A stretch of 64,000 nt of DNA, from positions 62,001 to 126,000 of the forward strand of contig JAANYP010002843.1 of assembly GCA_020465985.1 (NCBI GenBank), read 5' to 3'. Both the position numbers and the translations under genes were made by a program. Positions 34,671 through 46,212 of the stretch are shown piece after piece (within the stretch, counting starts at the first letter, position 1; each line of letters starts with the position of its first letter). The DNA comes from Centrapalus pauciflorus. Its lineage: Eukaryota > Streptophyta > Magnoliopsida > Asterales > Asteraceae. A model generated the notes under the pieces. That model searched no databases and was not told the origin of the DNA. It saw only the letters and a list, made by a program, of their open reading frames with translations.

Positions 34671-35311
34671 TTTGCCTTTTAAAGAAAATTTGCAATACCG
34701 AAAAGTCATAATCATTGTGTGTCTGCCTTGATCATAGAAGTATGTCTAAGTATGGGACACGTAAGGTAGTTTCTTGATAAATAAAAAGGCCAAGGGATAT
34801 TCCAAAGTGTTAAATGTTTAAAGGGAAAATTATACCGACAATCGACTTGGAATGTATATCACGACAAACAATCAAAGGAATAAAAAATTCCTAAGTGTGA
34901 AAGTGTACTACTAAAAGTGCGTTTGACATCGCTATTTGATTGAACCTTCTTTGACTTTGTAGCAAAAATATTCTGTTAGTATAGGTCATAAATTTTTAAA
35001 GTACTTTTGAGTAGTTTAAGTTTTATTCTTATTTTATTTTAGTTCATTTTATTTTTTTTTTATTTTATTTAGGAGGAAAAAGGTCAAAGTTACTAGGATG
35101 CATGTTTGGTTGAATAAAAAAATATTGTGTGACTATCCGTTGCTTTGTGTGAATGATTTTGCAGGGTTTATAAAATTCCGTTACACGAAAAAGTTGAATT
35201 TTATTCAAGTATTTTCAAAATTTTCACTTAAGTTCGAAATTCAGACAAATTCGAACTTAACTTCAAATTTGTCAGAAAGTTCGAACTTAAGCTAAGTTCG
35301 AAGGTAGTTGG

Positions 35312-35319
35312 TATAAATA
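35312..35319 (+). promoter_or_regulatory. TATA box candidate upstream of the B1 aORF
   Basis: TATAAATA in the context GGTATAAATAGGTCAA, conserved in B2. It is 640 bp before the aORF ATG, or about 145 bp if the intron-like segment 35456-35949 is removed. Confidence 0.45.
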
Positions 35320-35455
35320 GGTCAACAGTACTTCATTTAAGGCACATACCCTCGAATTTCTTCTTTCGAACATATGCTAGAACTTGCCGATTCTCGAATT
35401 TCCTTCAATCCCTCGAAGTTTTCACTATATTTCTCGAACATAGACGTATACTTAG

Positions 35456-35949
35456 GTATAGTAACCATCATTATACAAAGTATGTGTAGTTTAGGACATT
35501 ATTGTGACAAAAAATCGAGTTTATTTGATGTTTATAAGAGTTGAAACTAGGTGGTTTGAAATCACGAGTTTTGACGGATAAAAGTTTATATAAATCATAA
35601 ATAACTTTGATTAGAACCCAATAGGACTAGATTATAATGTTGATTAAGTCAAATGGGGTTAGAATCTTGGTTTTTAGTTTGAAAGTGACCGACTTCGAAC
35701 TTGTTCTTCAGGTTCGAATTTGATAGAAAGTTCGAACTTGTTGAAATATCTACAAGTTCGAAGTCAGTCAAGTTCGAACATATTCCTCGAATTTATTTAA
35801 ACTCGAATGATATTAAAATAATTTTGAACTTGTCTAAGTTCGAATGTGTTGGAGTTCAAACTTATGCAAGTTCGAAGTTAAGCAAATTCGAAATAAAAAA
35901 GTTTTATTTTATTTTTAATCACTAATTTTGTTTGTTGATTTGTGTGCAG
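35456..35949 (+). other. Possible intron or 3' splice site before the B1 aORF
   Basis: ACTTAG/GTATAG donor-like and TTGATTTGTGTGCAG/AT acceptor-like ends, with the aORF ATG two bases after the acceptor. The acceptor is conserved in B2. The donor could instead be far upstream, in which case this would be a subgenomic splice acceptor. Confidence 0.3.
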
Positions 35950-35951
35950 AT

Positions 35952-36603
35952 ATGGGTGAGCGTGCTTTATATAATTAGCACAATATGGTGATGGCAGTGG
36001 ATCTTCAATTGCCAGAGGCGCAACCGTATCGTCAGATGATTCAAATTCTGACTCAATCCCGTGTTTCCTATGCCCTTACCCACAATCTGCAAATAACCCT
36101 CATGTATGTGCGACAGTTCTGGGAGCATCTTCAAGTAGATTGCTCGGTGACATCTACTCTACTGAGAACAAGAGTAGGTGGACAGCCAATAGCATTTTCA
36201 GCTGACATGCTAAGGCAGATCCTACAGCTGTGATCTGAGGAACAAGAGGCCAGGCCGATAGATTTTCCACTACCTATCAGGTAAGCAACATTATTGAGAA
36301 AGGGGTATGCCCAAGACATAACGAAGGTCTCGCATGTTAGGAGCACGCTGATTGGACAATGGAGGTATCTTGTCCACATTATTATAGTATGTTTTGCACC
36401 AAAGAAGGCGGGCTTTGACACTATGGTATCCAAATTGCAACCAGCGTTGATTGCGTTGGTATATAATAAGAAATTCAGTTTTTCCGAGATGTTTTTTGGG
36501 GAGTTTGTGCACCAGATCACAGCTCCAGTCAGGGAAAATTTTTTAATGTACCCACGTTTTGCAATGATGATAATACACCATTTTTTTGCCGAATTTGCCA
36601 TCA
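35952..36603 (+). pseudogene. B1 aORF N-terminus, duplicated orphan copy
   Basis: MGERALYN, then a TAG at codon 9, then MVMAVDLQLPEAQPYRQMIQ and VRQFWEHLQVDC. A TGA at 36232 and a stop near 36282 follow, then RKGYAQDITKVSHV to VRENFLMYPRFAM. It lacks the rest of the gene because the duplication joint intervenes. Confidence 0.8.
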
Positions 36604-37104
36604 CTTAGGTATAGTAACCATCATTATACAAAGTATGTGTAGTTTAGGACATTATTGTGACAAAAAATCGAGTTTATTTGATGTTTATAAGAGTTGAAAC
36701 TAGGTGGTTTGAAATCACGAGTTTTGACGGATAAAAGTTTATATAAATCATAAATAACTTTGATTAGAACCCAATAGGACTAGATTATAATGTTGATTAA
36801 GTCAAATGGGGTTAGAATCTTGGTTTTTAGTTTGAAAGTGACCGACTTCGAACTTGTTCTTCAGGTTCGAATTTGATAGAAAGTTCGAACTTGTTGAAAT
36901 ATCTACAAGTTCGAAGTCAGTCAAGTTCGAACATATTCCTCGAATTTATTTAAACTCGAATGATATTAAAATAATTTTGAACTTGTCTAAGTTCGAATGT
37001 GTTGGAGTTCAAACTTATGCAAGTTCGAAGTTAAGCAAATTCGAAATAAAAAAGTTTTATTTTATTTTTAATCACTAATTTTGTTTGTTGATTTGTGTGC
37101 AGAT

Positions 37105-40098
37105 ATGGGTGAGCGTGCTTTTTATAATTAGCACAATATGGTGATGGCAGTGGATCTTCAATTGCCAGAGGCGCAACCGTATCGTCAGATGATTCAAATT
37201 CTGACTCAATCCCGTGTTTCCTATGCCCTTACCCACAATCTGCAAATAACCCTCATGTATGTGCGACAGTTCTGGGAGCATCTTCAAGTAGATTGCTCGG
37301 TGACATCTACTCTACTGAGAACAAGAGTAGGTGGACAGCCAATAGCATTTTCAGCTGACATGCTAAGGCAGATCCTACAGCTGTGATCTGAGGAACAAGA
37401 GGCCAGGCCGATAGATTTTCCACTACCTATCAGGTAAGCAACATTATTGAGAAAGGGGTATGCCCAAGACATAACGAAGGTCTCGCATGTTAGGAGCACG
37501 CTGATTGGACAATGGAGGTATCTTGTCCACATTATTATAGTATGTTTTGCACCAAAGAAGGCGGGCTTTGACACTATGGTATCCAAATTGCAACCAGCGT
37601 TGATTGCGTTGGTATATAATAAGAAATTCAGTTTTTCCGAGATGTTTTTTGGGGAGTTTGTGCACCAGATCACAGCTCCAGTCAGGGAAAATTTTTTAAT
37701 GTACCCACGTTTTGCAATGATGATAATACACCATTTTTTTGCCGAATTTGCCATCACTTCCAGATCAAAGTGGAGTGGCCTTGATCGATAAGAGAATTTT
37801 TGCTGACTGCAAGACCTACAATGCGAGAAGGGCTGAGCAGGTCAGGCCCCAAGTAGCATCATTGTTAGGGGCGGTTATAGATCCGGATGTTGTTGCCCCG
37901 GAGGGTGATAATTGGATTGGTGAAACCCCGCAGCATCAGCAACAACGACAGCATCCACAACAGCAACAACAACAACCACAACAGCAACATCAACGCCGCA
38001 GAGCACCAGCAAGTAGAACTCCGGTTGCCAGAACCTCCTCTCGTCAACAACCAGCCACTACAGCTGCTGGACCATCAACAGAAGCTGCCGGCCCATCGAG
38101 TTCGGCCCCCAAATACGATTAGAGGGCGCAAACTCTGGAAGATATATGGGCGCAGGGGACAGCCGCAGAGCAAAATATTGCTGAACAACTGGTTCAGGAT
38201 GTTTTAGAGCCTCCAGCTGCTTTCCAGGATATTTTTAGACAGATTGATGAATACCAGCCATCTGATGTTGGGTTTATGGACACTGAGGTCCAGGATGTAG
38301 AAGAGGTCCAGGATGTAGAAGAAGGTGAAGCTGCTTGGGAACAGACTCCGGCTGAAGGTCATGTTGAGAGTGCCTCCAAGTCTAGTTCTGAAGCCGAGGA
38401 TCCAGATATCTCATGTGGAAGATATGGATCGAGGTTAGTCGTTAACTGTAGGAGATCTACAAGACCGACTCTAATTGATGAAGAGACCGAAGAATCTGAA
38501 TATGAAGAAGAAGAAGAAGTTCCACTCATTCCTAGGCATAGGGCGAGAAGGCATAGGTTTATGCAGGGAGCTCCATCCACCTCAAATTCCCCAACTGTGA
38601 TACCGGCTGCTTCACCATCATCAACCACAGCTCCGTCAACATCCGCCTCCATTCCATCAGCTTCGACTTCGTTCACCGATAATCAGCGGTTCACTGAGTT
38701 GAAAGGAAAGGTGGACTTCCAGACAGTCCAGATCTACCAACTTTCAACGACTATGAAAGAGCTGCAGCATCATAATGCTCGACTAGATCAAGAAAATGCC
38801 GAGTTGAACACAACTGTGGCTGATCACCAATCTGAGCTGAAGACAATGAAGACTCTCCTTGAGCAATTATTGAAAGATCTACGAGCTCAGGGGGAGAGTA
38901 GTTGCAAGGAGGATCAGTTGAGAGTAAGGAGAGACTAGGACAAAGGCAATGATCCAGATGCCCAAAGAGAAGGTGAGCTAGCATATATTTCCCAAAAGAC
39001 TGCTCAGCAAGCACTCATTCAGGGGGAGCCTAGTTAGTCTAGTATGGGAGAAGGAGGTGAGCTGAAGCTTCAAAGAATGCTGAGCATCAGATGATTGAAG
39101 CATTAATGGATCTTGATGATGAAGACGAATTTAGTTTTGATCAAAAAGATTTGGAAGAAGGAGAATTCTTTCCAGAAGACGTTGTGGATTGGAAGTCAGA
39201 TGATGAAGTTGTTGAAGATGAGGATGACAATGTTGATGAAGTAGTTATCCCGAAGCAGCCTATCACCGAACAATATGTAAATATTGATCAGAATGTGATA
39301 GATTTAGATGAGCTTAACTTAGCATCTATGGATGAATCAGAATCTGATGTAGCTGAAAAGGAGCAAACAAAAGAAGAAATGATGAAGCTATGGTTCAGGA
39401 AGGAGGAGAAGAAGTTTGACTTGGCAGTAAAGAAAAGGATGAGGCTGCCAAGTCCAGGAAAGCTCTCAGGAGGGATTCTAAGCTGGTTCTTTGATAGGGA
39501 ACTGCAGCTATTCGTGCGTAAGAGAAGAGACAACCTTCAATATTTGAGGAGAACCTTAAAGGCTTTTAATACATTTCCCAAATGCGAAGTGAAGGAACTG
39601 GCCTAGAAGGAGCTTATCAACTTGGGAGACGACCCCTACGTTGAAGTAATAGCAAAAATCATCAGAAGGGAGGGGAGGTCTGGAAAGTTTGAAAGGATAA
39701 AGCCGAGGTCAGACAAGAGTGTTGAAGATGAGTCAAGAATAGATCCCCACACTAGCAAACCTTGGGCTAGGATGGTTTACAAGCCAGTCCGATGTCTGAA
39801 GAAAGTTCCATTAAAGTCTATGCCACAGGATGTACTCAGCAATATGAAGTGGTGGTATGTAGACAATGAAACGACTGAAGTAGTCATGGAGGATCAAGAA
39901 TAAAAGACTATTTTTAAAGTGTATGATCCACTGCATCTGATTAACCTATCCAAGGACAACCTGAAAAGGCTTCATGATCAGCCGATTTTCTTTCACGAAG
40001 GCTGGAGATCTGAAGGCAGGAAGTTTCAGAAAGTGGTTAGGGTTTGTATAGAGCAGGGATTATATGCTGGTAGTAGTTTGTATAATTCTAGTACTTAG
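37105..40098 (+). pseudogene. B1 aORF, main copy, broken
   Basis: About 998 codons from ATG 37105 to TAG 40096-40098, close to the ~986 codons of B2 without its solo LTR. Order: N-terminal globular block (to about 37800), poly-Q tract of CAG/CAA codons (37930-37990), acidic segment with a VQDVEE repeat (38276-38310), S/T/P-rich linker, coiled coil (38690-38890), very acidic DDEDE/EDEDD region (39100-39260), basic C-terminal domain with WFRKEEKKFDLAVKKRMRL and MKWWYVDNETTE. Stops at codon 9, near 37385, 38120, 38936, 39604 and 39901. No signal peptide or membrane helix seen. Function unknown. Confidence 0.78.
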
Positions 40099-40139
40099 AA
40101 AAAATATATATAGTTAGAAGCTATCGTCAAGGGGAAGTC
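40099..40139 (+). promoter_or_regulatory. B1 3' end with polypurine tract
   Basis: AAGGGGAAG at 40129-40137, two bases before the 3' LTR, is the plus-strand primer site. Confidence 0.75.
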
Positions 40140-40720
40140 TGTTAGTGCATCCTGTGTGACGATAGCAGTCTAAGTATAGATGATATTTTGTAATAGTCAA
40201 ATTGTTCGTAATTGCATATTAATACATGTTTGATATATGTTTGTTATATGTTTGATATTGATTGTATAGATGTTTGAACTTGGTTGTAATTAATGTTTTA
40301 CAATAAGTTCATACATAAGTTCAAAGGTAAGTTCAAACATAAGTTCTAGAACAAGTTCAAAGACAAGTTCTAGAATAAGTTCAAAGGCCTAGATTCGAAC
40401 TTATGGTGGACAAGTTCATGGGCTTGGGCCTTCTCGAACTTGTCTAAGGCAAGTTCGAATCCGAGGCCTATAATTAAGGTTTAATCAGTTTTGAATAATA
40501 ACTTTTGCAGAATTAAGCATAAGGGCGATTACGAACTTACAGAGACGTTTAGGTGTGTTCTTGAAGAGAATCACGTGTAGGGGCGTTCGAGTTTACGTCG
40601 ATCATCGTGTGTGTCTCCGTGTTTCGTGTGCGTGATCATTCCGTCAAACCGCTAACGAGGATTCCGCACTCGTTGGACGGCGTCGCGTCAAGATAAGATC
40701 CGTAGGTAGCTGACCTTACA
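40140..40720 (+). repeat. B1 3' LTR
   Basis: 581 bp, TGTTAGTGCATCC to GACCTTACA. Differs from all five 5' copies at shared positions (e.g. GTGTGACGATAG here, GTGTAATGATAG there), as expected if the 5' copies descend from one LTR by later amplification. Confidence 0.95.
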
Positions 40721-40725
40721 TTTGA
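40721..40725. repeat. Target site duplication TTTGA, right copy (B1 insertion)
   Basis: Matches 17323-17327. Joining the flanks with one copy gives continuous B2 codons VNQ-NLG. Confidence 0.93.
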
Positions 40726-41660
40726 TTCACTTGAATCAGAGTACTGAAGTGAGCGGTCAGCTTTGTTCCTTCCATCCCGAAGCGCTCTAGAATATCGTAG
40801 ACATACTTCTTCTGATGGATAAACATGCCCTCCTTCCTCTGTTCAACTTGCAAACCTAGAAAGAAGTTTAACTCTCCCATAGCACTCATCTCAAACTTTG
40901 ACTTCATAACCTTCTCAAAGTCTTTGCACATCTGTTCGTTTGACGACCCGAAAATGATGTCATCAACGTACACTTGTACCAAGATAAAGTACTATCAATT
41001 ATCCCTCTTTAAAACCCGTTGTCCAAAAGATGAGTTGACAGTGTCTCATACCATGCCCTTGTTGCCTGATGTAATCCATACAGAGCCTTATCAAGTCGAT
41101 ATACTCTGTCAGGATATTTTGGATCAGTAAACCCAGGCGGTTGTTCGACATACACCATTTTTCACTTTGCCGTACAGGAATGCCCTCTTTACATCCAGTT
41201 GGTATACTTTAAATCCTTTGAAGGACACAAAGGCCAGAAACAAAAGAATTGCCTCAAGCCTTGCCACTTGTGCCAACACTTCGTTGTAATCAATTCCCTC
41301 TTCTTGATTGAATCCTTTCACCACAAGTCTTGCCTTGTTGCGAATAACAATACCCCAATCATCTCTCTTGCACTTAAAAACCCATTTGGTTCCTATTGCA
41401 ACTTCTCCTCGAGGTAGCGGCACTAACTCCCACACTTCAATCTTTCTGAATTGTGACAGTTCTTCTTGCATGGCTTCAACCCAAGAGTTATCTTTCAATG
41501 CCATTTGCACATTCTTCGGCTCTACTTGCAAGATTAAACATGAATAAGGACAAGTGTGATAGGCCTCGCAGTCGTTGATCATCGATAACAAGACGGTGTT
41601 ATTAATCACACTACTCCCAGTTCTCACACCAGTATTAGGATTCCATATGATACTCTCCAT
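40721..41660 (-). pseudogene. pol: B2 pol, reverse transcriptase (upstream half)
   Basis: On the minus strand: ALKDNSWVEAMQEEL, IGTKWVFKCK, NKARLVVKGFNQEEGIDYNE, YQLDVKRAFLYGK, and an intact YVDDIIFGSSNEQ (about 40940-40978). A frame break near 41130 and further damage near 41000 interrupt the palm. The gene stops at the B1 insertion and resumes at 17327 with RNase H. Confidence 0.9.
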
Positions 41661-43325
41661 CGGATGATCCTTGTTTATCCTCGATGTCTCAATCTCGTCG
41701 ACCCGAAGATTATCTCCTAAGTTTGATCCTATTTCACCAAATGGGGGTACGACTTCAGACGGTATACTCTCCTCTTCATGAGCACTATCCTCAGAATTAG
41801 AAGTATTTGTCTAATTCTCGTTTGTCGGTATCTCAGAATCATTCTCTGCTGGAGACCCATCTTCTGTCGTTGTAGGCTCAGAAGTTGATGGAATGCTCGT
41901 CTTTTTAGATTTAATGATGAGAAGTCATTTTCCATTGTACCTGCATTTCCACCAAGAGGTATGTTAAATGATTCAAACAATGAGTCATAATCAAATATCC
42001 ATTCCGGACCACTCTCGGGTTCATGTGTATAACTTGTTACGTCAATGTTATACACAATTTCTACCATACCGTTTGTTTTGTTAAAAACCCTTTTATTTGG
42101 TGTGTTAGGGACATAACCTAGGAAGTATCCTCCGTCAGCCTTTTCACCAAACTTAGGTTGATGTTTTGTTTTCAATAAAGTACACGGTACCCCAAACGGT
42201 TCGAAGCCAGTTAAGTTGGGTGGTTTTTTATTCAGAATTTCAAAACAGGTTTTGTTCAGTTATTTGACAGTAAGGACACGGTTTAAAACATGACATGCGG
42301 TATTCACTGCCTCCCCCCAAAACATGATAGGAAGCTTTGAATCCGAGAGCATGGTCATGGCTGCCTCAATCAAAGTCCTGTTTTTCCGTTCTGCCACCCC
42401 ATTTTGTTGTGGCTCTTATGGTGCACTAAATTGATGCACTATGCCTTTGGATAGGCAATATATACACCAATTACTATGTTTTTAAATTCTGTTCCATTAT
42501 CACTCCTGATACGTTTTACCCTCGTCCCGTAGGAGTTTTCGACTTGGTCTAAGAACCTAATCAACTTTCCAGCTGTTTCGTCCTTCGTACCTAAAAAGAA
42601 ACCCCATGAAAAACGTGAGTAATCATTAGTGATAACTAAACAATACCAACTACCACCTATACTCCTTTTGTTGATAGGTCCGAATAGATCCATATGCAAC
42701 AAATCGGAAGTGGAAGCTATCAAGGCCCGAGTCTTTGACTTGTGTGACTTCCTGTGTTGTTTGCCTTTCTTGCATGGTACACACTTGTCATCGAACTGAA
42801 AACTCTTTAGTAGGGCACCTTGCACCAGACCATGTTTCGTGATATAATCCATTTGTCTTAGGTGCAAGTGTGCCATGCGTCTGTGCCATAAGATGGATTT
42901 AGACTCTGAAGCTTTACATAAAAGACAGATTGTTCCCATCGACGAATCTGATATGTTCATGTCCAGCATGTAGAAATCATTCTTCCTTGGGGCTCTCATC
43001 ATAATCCACCCTTTAGGTATTTTGAATCCCGACTTCAGCACTAACGCTTCAGTATCAGTAAATAGAACTGAAATTTTCTTATCACAGATCTCAGAGACAA
43101 TAATGAGATTGTGAGAAAGTCTATCAACATGATATACTTGATCAAGTGTGATAGTCCCATTAGTGATCACTCATGTTCCAGTGATATTTCCTCCCTTGTT
43201 CCCAGCGAACGAAACGCATCCCTTGTTCCCTCCCTTGAAGTCTGTGAGTAGACTCCATTCCCAGTCATGTGCCGAGAGCAACCACTGTCGATGAACCTCT
43301 TGTTGTTTAGACCTGTAGTTAGCTC
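41661..43325 (-). pseudogene. pol: B2 pol, protease, integrase and linker
   Basis: Protease keeps the catalytic FIDSGCSRHMTG (about 43262-43300). Then DQVYHVDRLSHNL, LWHRRMAHLHLRQMDY, CVPCKKGKQHRKS, and integrase Asp residues in HMDLFGP (about 42690) and RSDNGTEF (about 42500). A frameshift near 42455 precedes QQNGVAERKNRTL-like sequence carrying the Glu (about 42390), followed by a second open stretch 41729-42175 for the C-terminal/linker part. Less damaged at the protease than B1. Confidence 0.9.
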
Positions 43326-46212
43326 CTGCACATGAAAGAAAACAAGTTAGTTATCACGGGGAAACCAAGCCATGACTGACTTGGTAATACCATTCTCATC
43401 CACATACGTGAACTCCTTCAAATACCCATCTCTTCTTTCAAGTGACTTGGGTTTTTGATTGAGAACCTGTTGTGGTGCTGAGTGATTCAAGTTCACTCTT
43501 GGCTTTTGGGTAGGCATTTGCTGTTGAGCCCTCGAATAATTTCTATTATAAGGCATTTCAGATTGATATCCCTGGGCTCTACCTGGTGTCTCTTGTCTTT
43601 GAGGAGTGGGAGACCTAACTGGAGTGTAGGTCCTTCTAGGTGCTGTACTCCTATAAGCTTGTTGAGATCCTGACCTAGATGGATTAGGGACTCTATTCGG
43701 GGAATTAGTCCTAACCACTTCATTTGGTCTAACCGACATAGGTACTTGTCTAACATTGATCTTAGGTGTTGCATTCACAATCTTCTCAGTGTTTTAAGAA
43801 CCACTTGTGCTAGGAACACTAGCTATTGGTCTTTGTTGTTCTGGCTTTCCTACAGCAGGTCTAGACTCTTGTTTAGAGGGTGTAGACTCCACTTTCTTGT
43901 ATGGACAACTAGACGCAACATTTCCCTTCTCATGACATCTAAAACAAGACATTTTATCAATCGACTTCTTATAAGTGCCCTTTGATTTTGGTGTCTCACT
44001 AGTGTCATTTTCTTTCTTTTCAACTATCGTGACTACTTCCTCTTGTTGATTATTTATTTCAGGTTTAGCTTCTCCTAGCTTTTGGTCACTAGAAGACTGC
44101 ACAAACATGACCTTCTTAATCTTAGAGTTAGTACTAGACACCTTAGTTGATTTGTCCTTATCAGATTTAGTTTCAGTTGTTAACTCTGACTCGACTGGCT
44201 CATCAGTTTTATCCTGAGGTTGAGGCACATAGTTATTGTTAAAGGGTGGAGGAATCTCTTGATAACCTAATCCTACGGGTTTCTTAGACTGCCGTTGAGC
44301 ATCTAAGATTTTCCCAAGATTTAGTGAAGAGTTCTTAAACATTTCCAACTATTTATCTACCTCAGCAACTTTAACTTTTGTTTCTGCTAGCTCAACCTCC
44401 TTAATTGTAAGTTCTTTGGTTAAAGCCTCAACATGCGCATACATAAGTTCTATCCTGACATTGTTCACTTAATTTGTCTTTTAGAACTATAACATCTTGA
44501 GCAGTGCTTTCATCTTATTCCTTAGATTTTCCTTAATATCTAAGAGACTAGCATTATCTGATTTCAGTGATTCGATTTGAGCAGTTAAATTATTATGTGT
44601 TTCTAGAACCAAGTTCAACATATCATTTGAAGTAGCACATAAAACAAATAAGTCGTGAAATGTAGAAAAGTTCAGAATTACCCTTTTGTGATCCGATTCC
44701 ACGTTAGCCATCTGTGCGGCAAACTCCAGAATGGTCTGATTGTCTGACTTCTCCACCAGCACAGGACTTGTATCATTCTGTTCGTTGTCCTCTGTCACTT
44801 CCCCTGCTCGTTCATCCTCAATCTCTGTCACTTCAGCCATGAAGGCTCTAGCGTTCGACTCCGGATGAGTACTCCAATTGTAAGTCCCATCGAGCTGTCT
44901 GTCCGATGATACATTTGTTAACAGACCAGCGATGTTAGCTTGATTACCCGAACTACCAGACTGATATCTTCCCTGAGATTGATTCTGATAGTTTTCAACT
45001 TTGGGTCGTTGACACTCTCGTGCAAAGTGTCCTAATCCTTGGCAATTATAGCACTTAAACTTGGATTTGTCGAACCCAACTTTACTGTTGCCTACATTCA
45101 GATTTCTGCCTGTTCATTTCATGAATCTTTTTACCCTTTGAGTCACCATGGCCAGTTGCCATTGAAGTTCCATTTCCTCCAAGTCATCAGGATCCACCTG
45201 ATCGTAGTCTTCTTCCCATAATGCAGGATCATTAATTTTTCCTTGAACACAATTTCCGTATGTTGCAACAAACGAAGCCAAAAGCTTCAGATGAGCTTCG
45301 GCTTGTTTTGCACTCATAGGCATCTTTGTGTAATGTGGAGAAGTGGATGCTGAGTGAGTCGGTTTATCTTCCGGTTTAGAATACCCTAAGAATGCCCGAC
45401 TACTTGTGTCTTCTACCTCTACTAGAATAGACGCTTCACCCGAGAAGAAAGCTGTAGTTGTCTTCAGTTCACTTGCGATAGAAGGTTTTGTAATTCCAAA
45501 ATACAATTCTGGATCTTGGACTTGATCAAATTCCCGTTCCATCTTAAGTATCTGAAAGTTGTAAGCCCTTAGCGTACCAATAACTCCTTTTAGAGTAAGA
45601 GTTTCGAATTTTTCTTCATCATGCTTTATAAGCGTTTGTGTACATTTCCCACTTCGCAGGTAAAACATCAAGAAGTTTCTCTATCTTCTCAATTTCACGA
45701 TACTCGACATCGCGATTATCCAGCTCTGTATGTAAATGGTAGAATCTTGTTATTGTCTCATCCAGCTTTTTGGTTTTCAATGCTTTGAAAATTGCGAACT
45801 GCTGTTTCAGCATCTCGGTCCTTCCCTTGCGAACCCTCGGATTTCCCTCACACCGCTTCTCGAGAGCATCCCATAGCTCTTTAGAAGTATGATGATTTCT
45901 TAAGGTGTGTAGAATCTCCTGAGGTAACGTCATACGAATAATGGAGAATGCTCTGTTCTCGGCCTCATAAAGTTTCTTACCATCATCCTTCATTTTCTAA
46001 TATGTTAAGACTCTCTGACGGTCCTCAAACTCTTGTGTAGGTGGAATGTATCCCTCATCGATGCAAATCCACATTCACATGTCGTTGAAACGAGCAAAAT
46101 CGGCAAACCTATCCTTCCGCCAATAGTATTCTTCCAACCTCATCTATTTTGGCGGAGAATTTGTCTTGCCAACCTCGTGGTCCATTTCGAAGAACTTTTG
46201 CAAACTGGTCAT
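43326..46212 (-). pseudogene. gag: B2 gag
   Basis: Starts at ATG 46212 (MTSLQKFFEMDHEVGKTNSP). The capsid-like block SKELWDALEKRCEG, EIEKIEKLLDVLPAKWEM is followed by a knuckle CYNCQGLGHFAREC (about 45015-45056), K/E-rich helices (44500-44840) and a second knuckle CFRCHEKGNVASSC (about 43912-43953), in which the zinc-binding His is Asn (codon 43920-43922). Stops lie near 46141, 46076 and 45998, with a frameshift near 45640 and others. Ends DN-TAA before the acceptor-like TGTGCAG, as in B1. In B2 the codon after IPPT is CAA, not the stop seen in B1. Confidence 0.9.

Larger units (their letters stand above)
33932..35951 (+). other. B1 spacer between pol and aORF
   Basis: About 2 kb noncoding. 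Contents: A/G-rich stretch 34030-34130, triple repeat 34492-34670, AT-rich 34960-35080, TTCGAA-rich 35225-35430, TATA motif 35312, possible intron 35456-35949. The 1153 bp tandem duplication begins at 35451. Confidence 0.7.
35451..37756 (+). repeat. Tandem duplication, 1153 bp x 2
   Basis: Copy 1 is 35451-36603, copy 2 is 36604-37756, joined at a shared ACTTAG. The copies look almost identical; one visible difference is GCTTTATATAATTAG at 35959 against GCTTTTTATAATTAG. It covers the intron-like segment and the first ~650 bp of the aORF, so the aORF start is present twice. Confidence 0.93.
17328..40720 (+). mobile_element. Copia family B element B1, with amplified 5' end
   Basis: Bounded by TG...CA LTRs and the pentamer TTTGA. 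It comprises five 5' LTR copies (array), gag, protease, integrase, RT, RNase H, a 2 kb spacer, an aORF with a partial tandem duplication, a polypurine tract and a 3' LTR. Without the array and the duplication a single element would be about 13 kb. Stops in gag and pol and a lost protease Asp make it defective. It is inserted in opposite orientation inside pol of its relative B2. Confidence 0.93.

Noticed and set aside
36131..37757. 157-codon minus-strand open frames at 36131-36604 and 37284-37757
   Set aside because: They are antisense shadows of the duplicated aORF N-terminus, which matches the B2 aORF in the plus frame.
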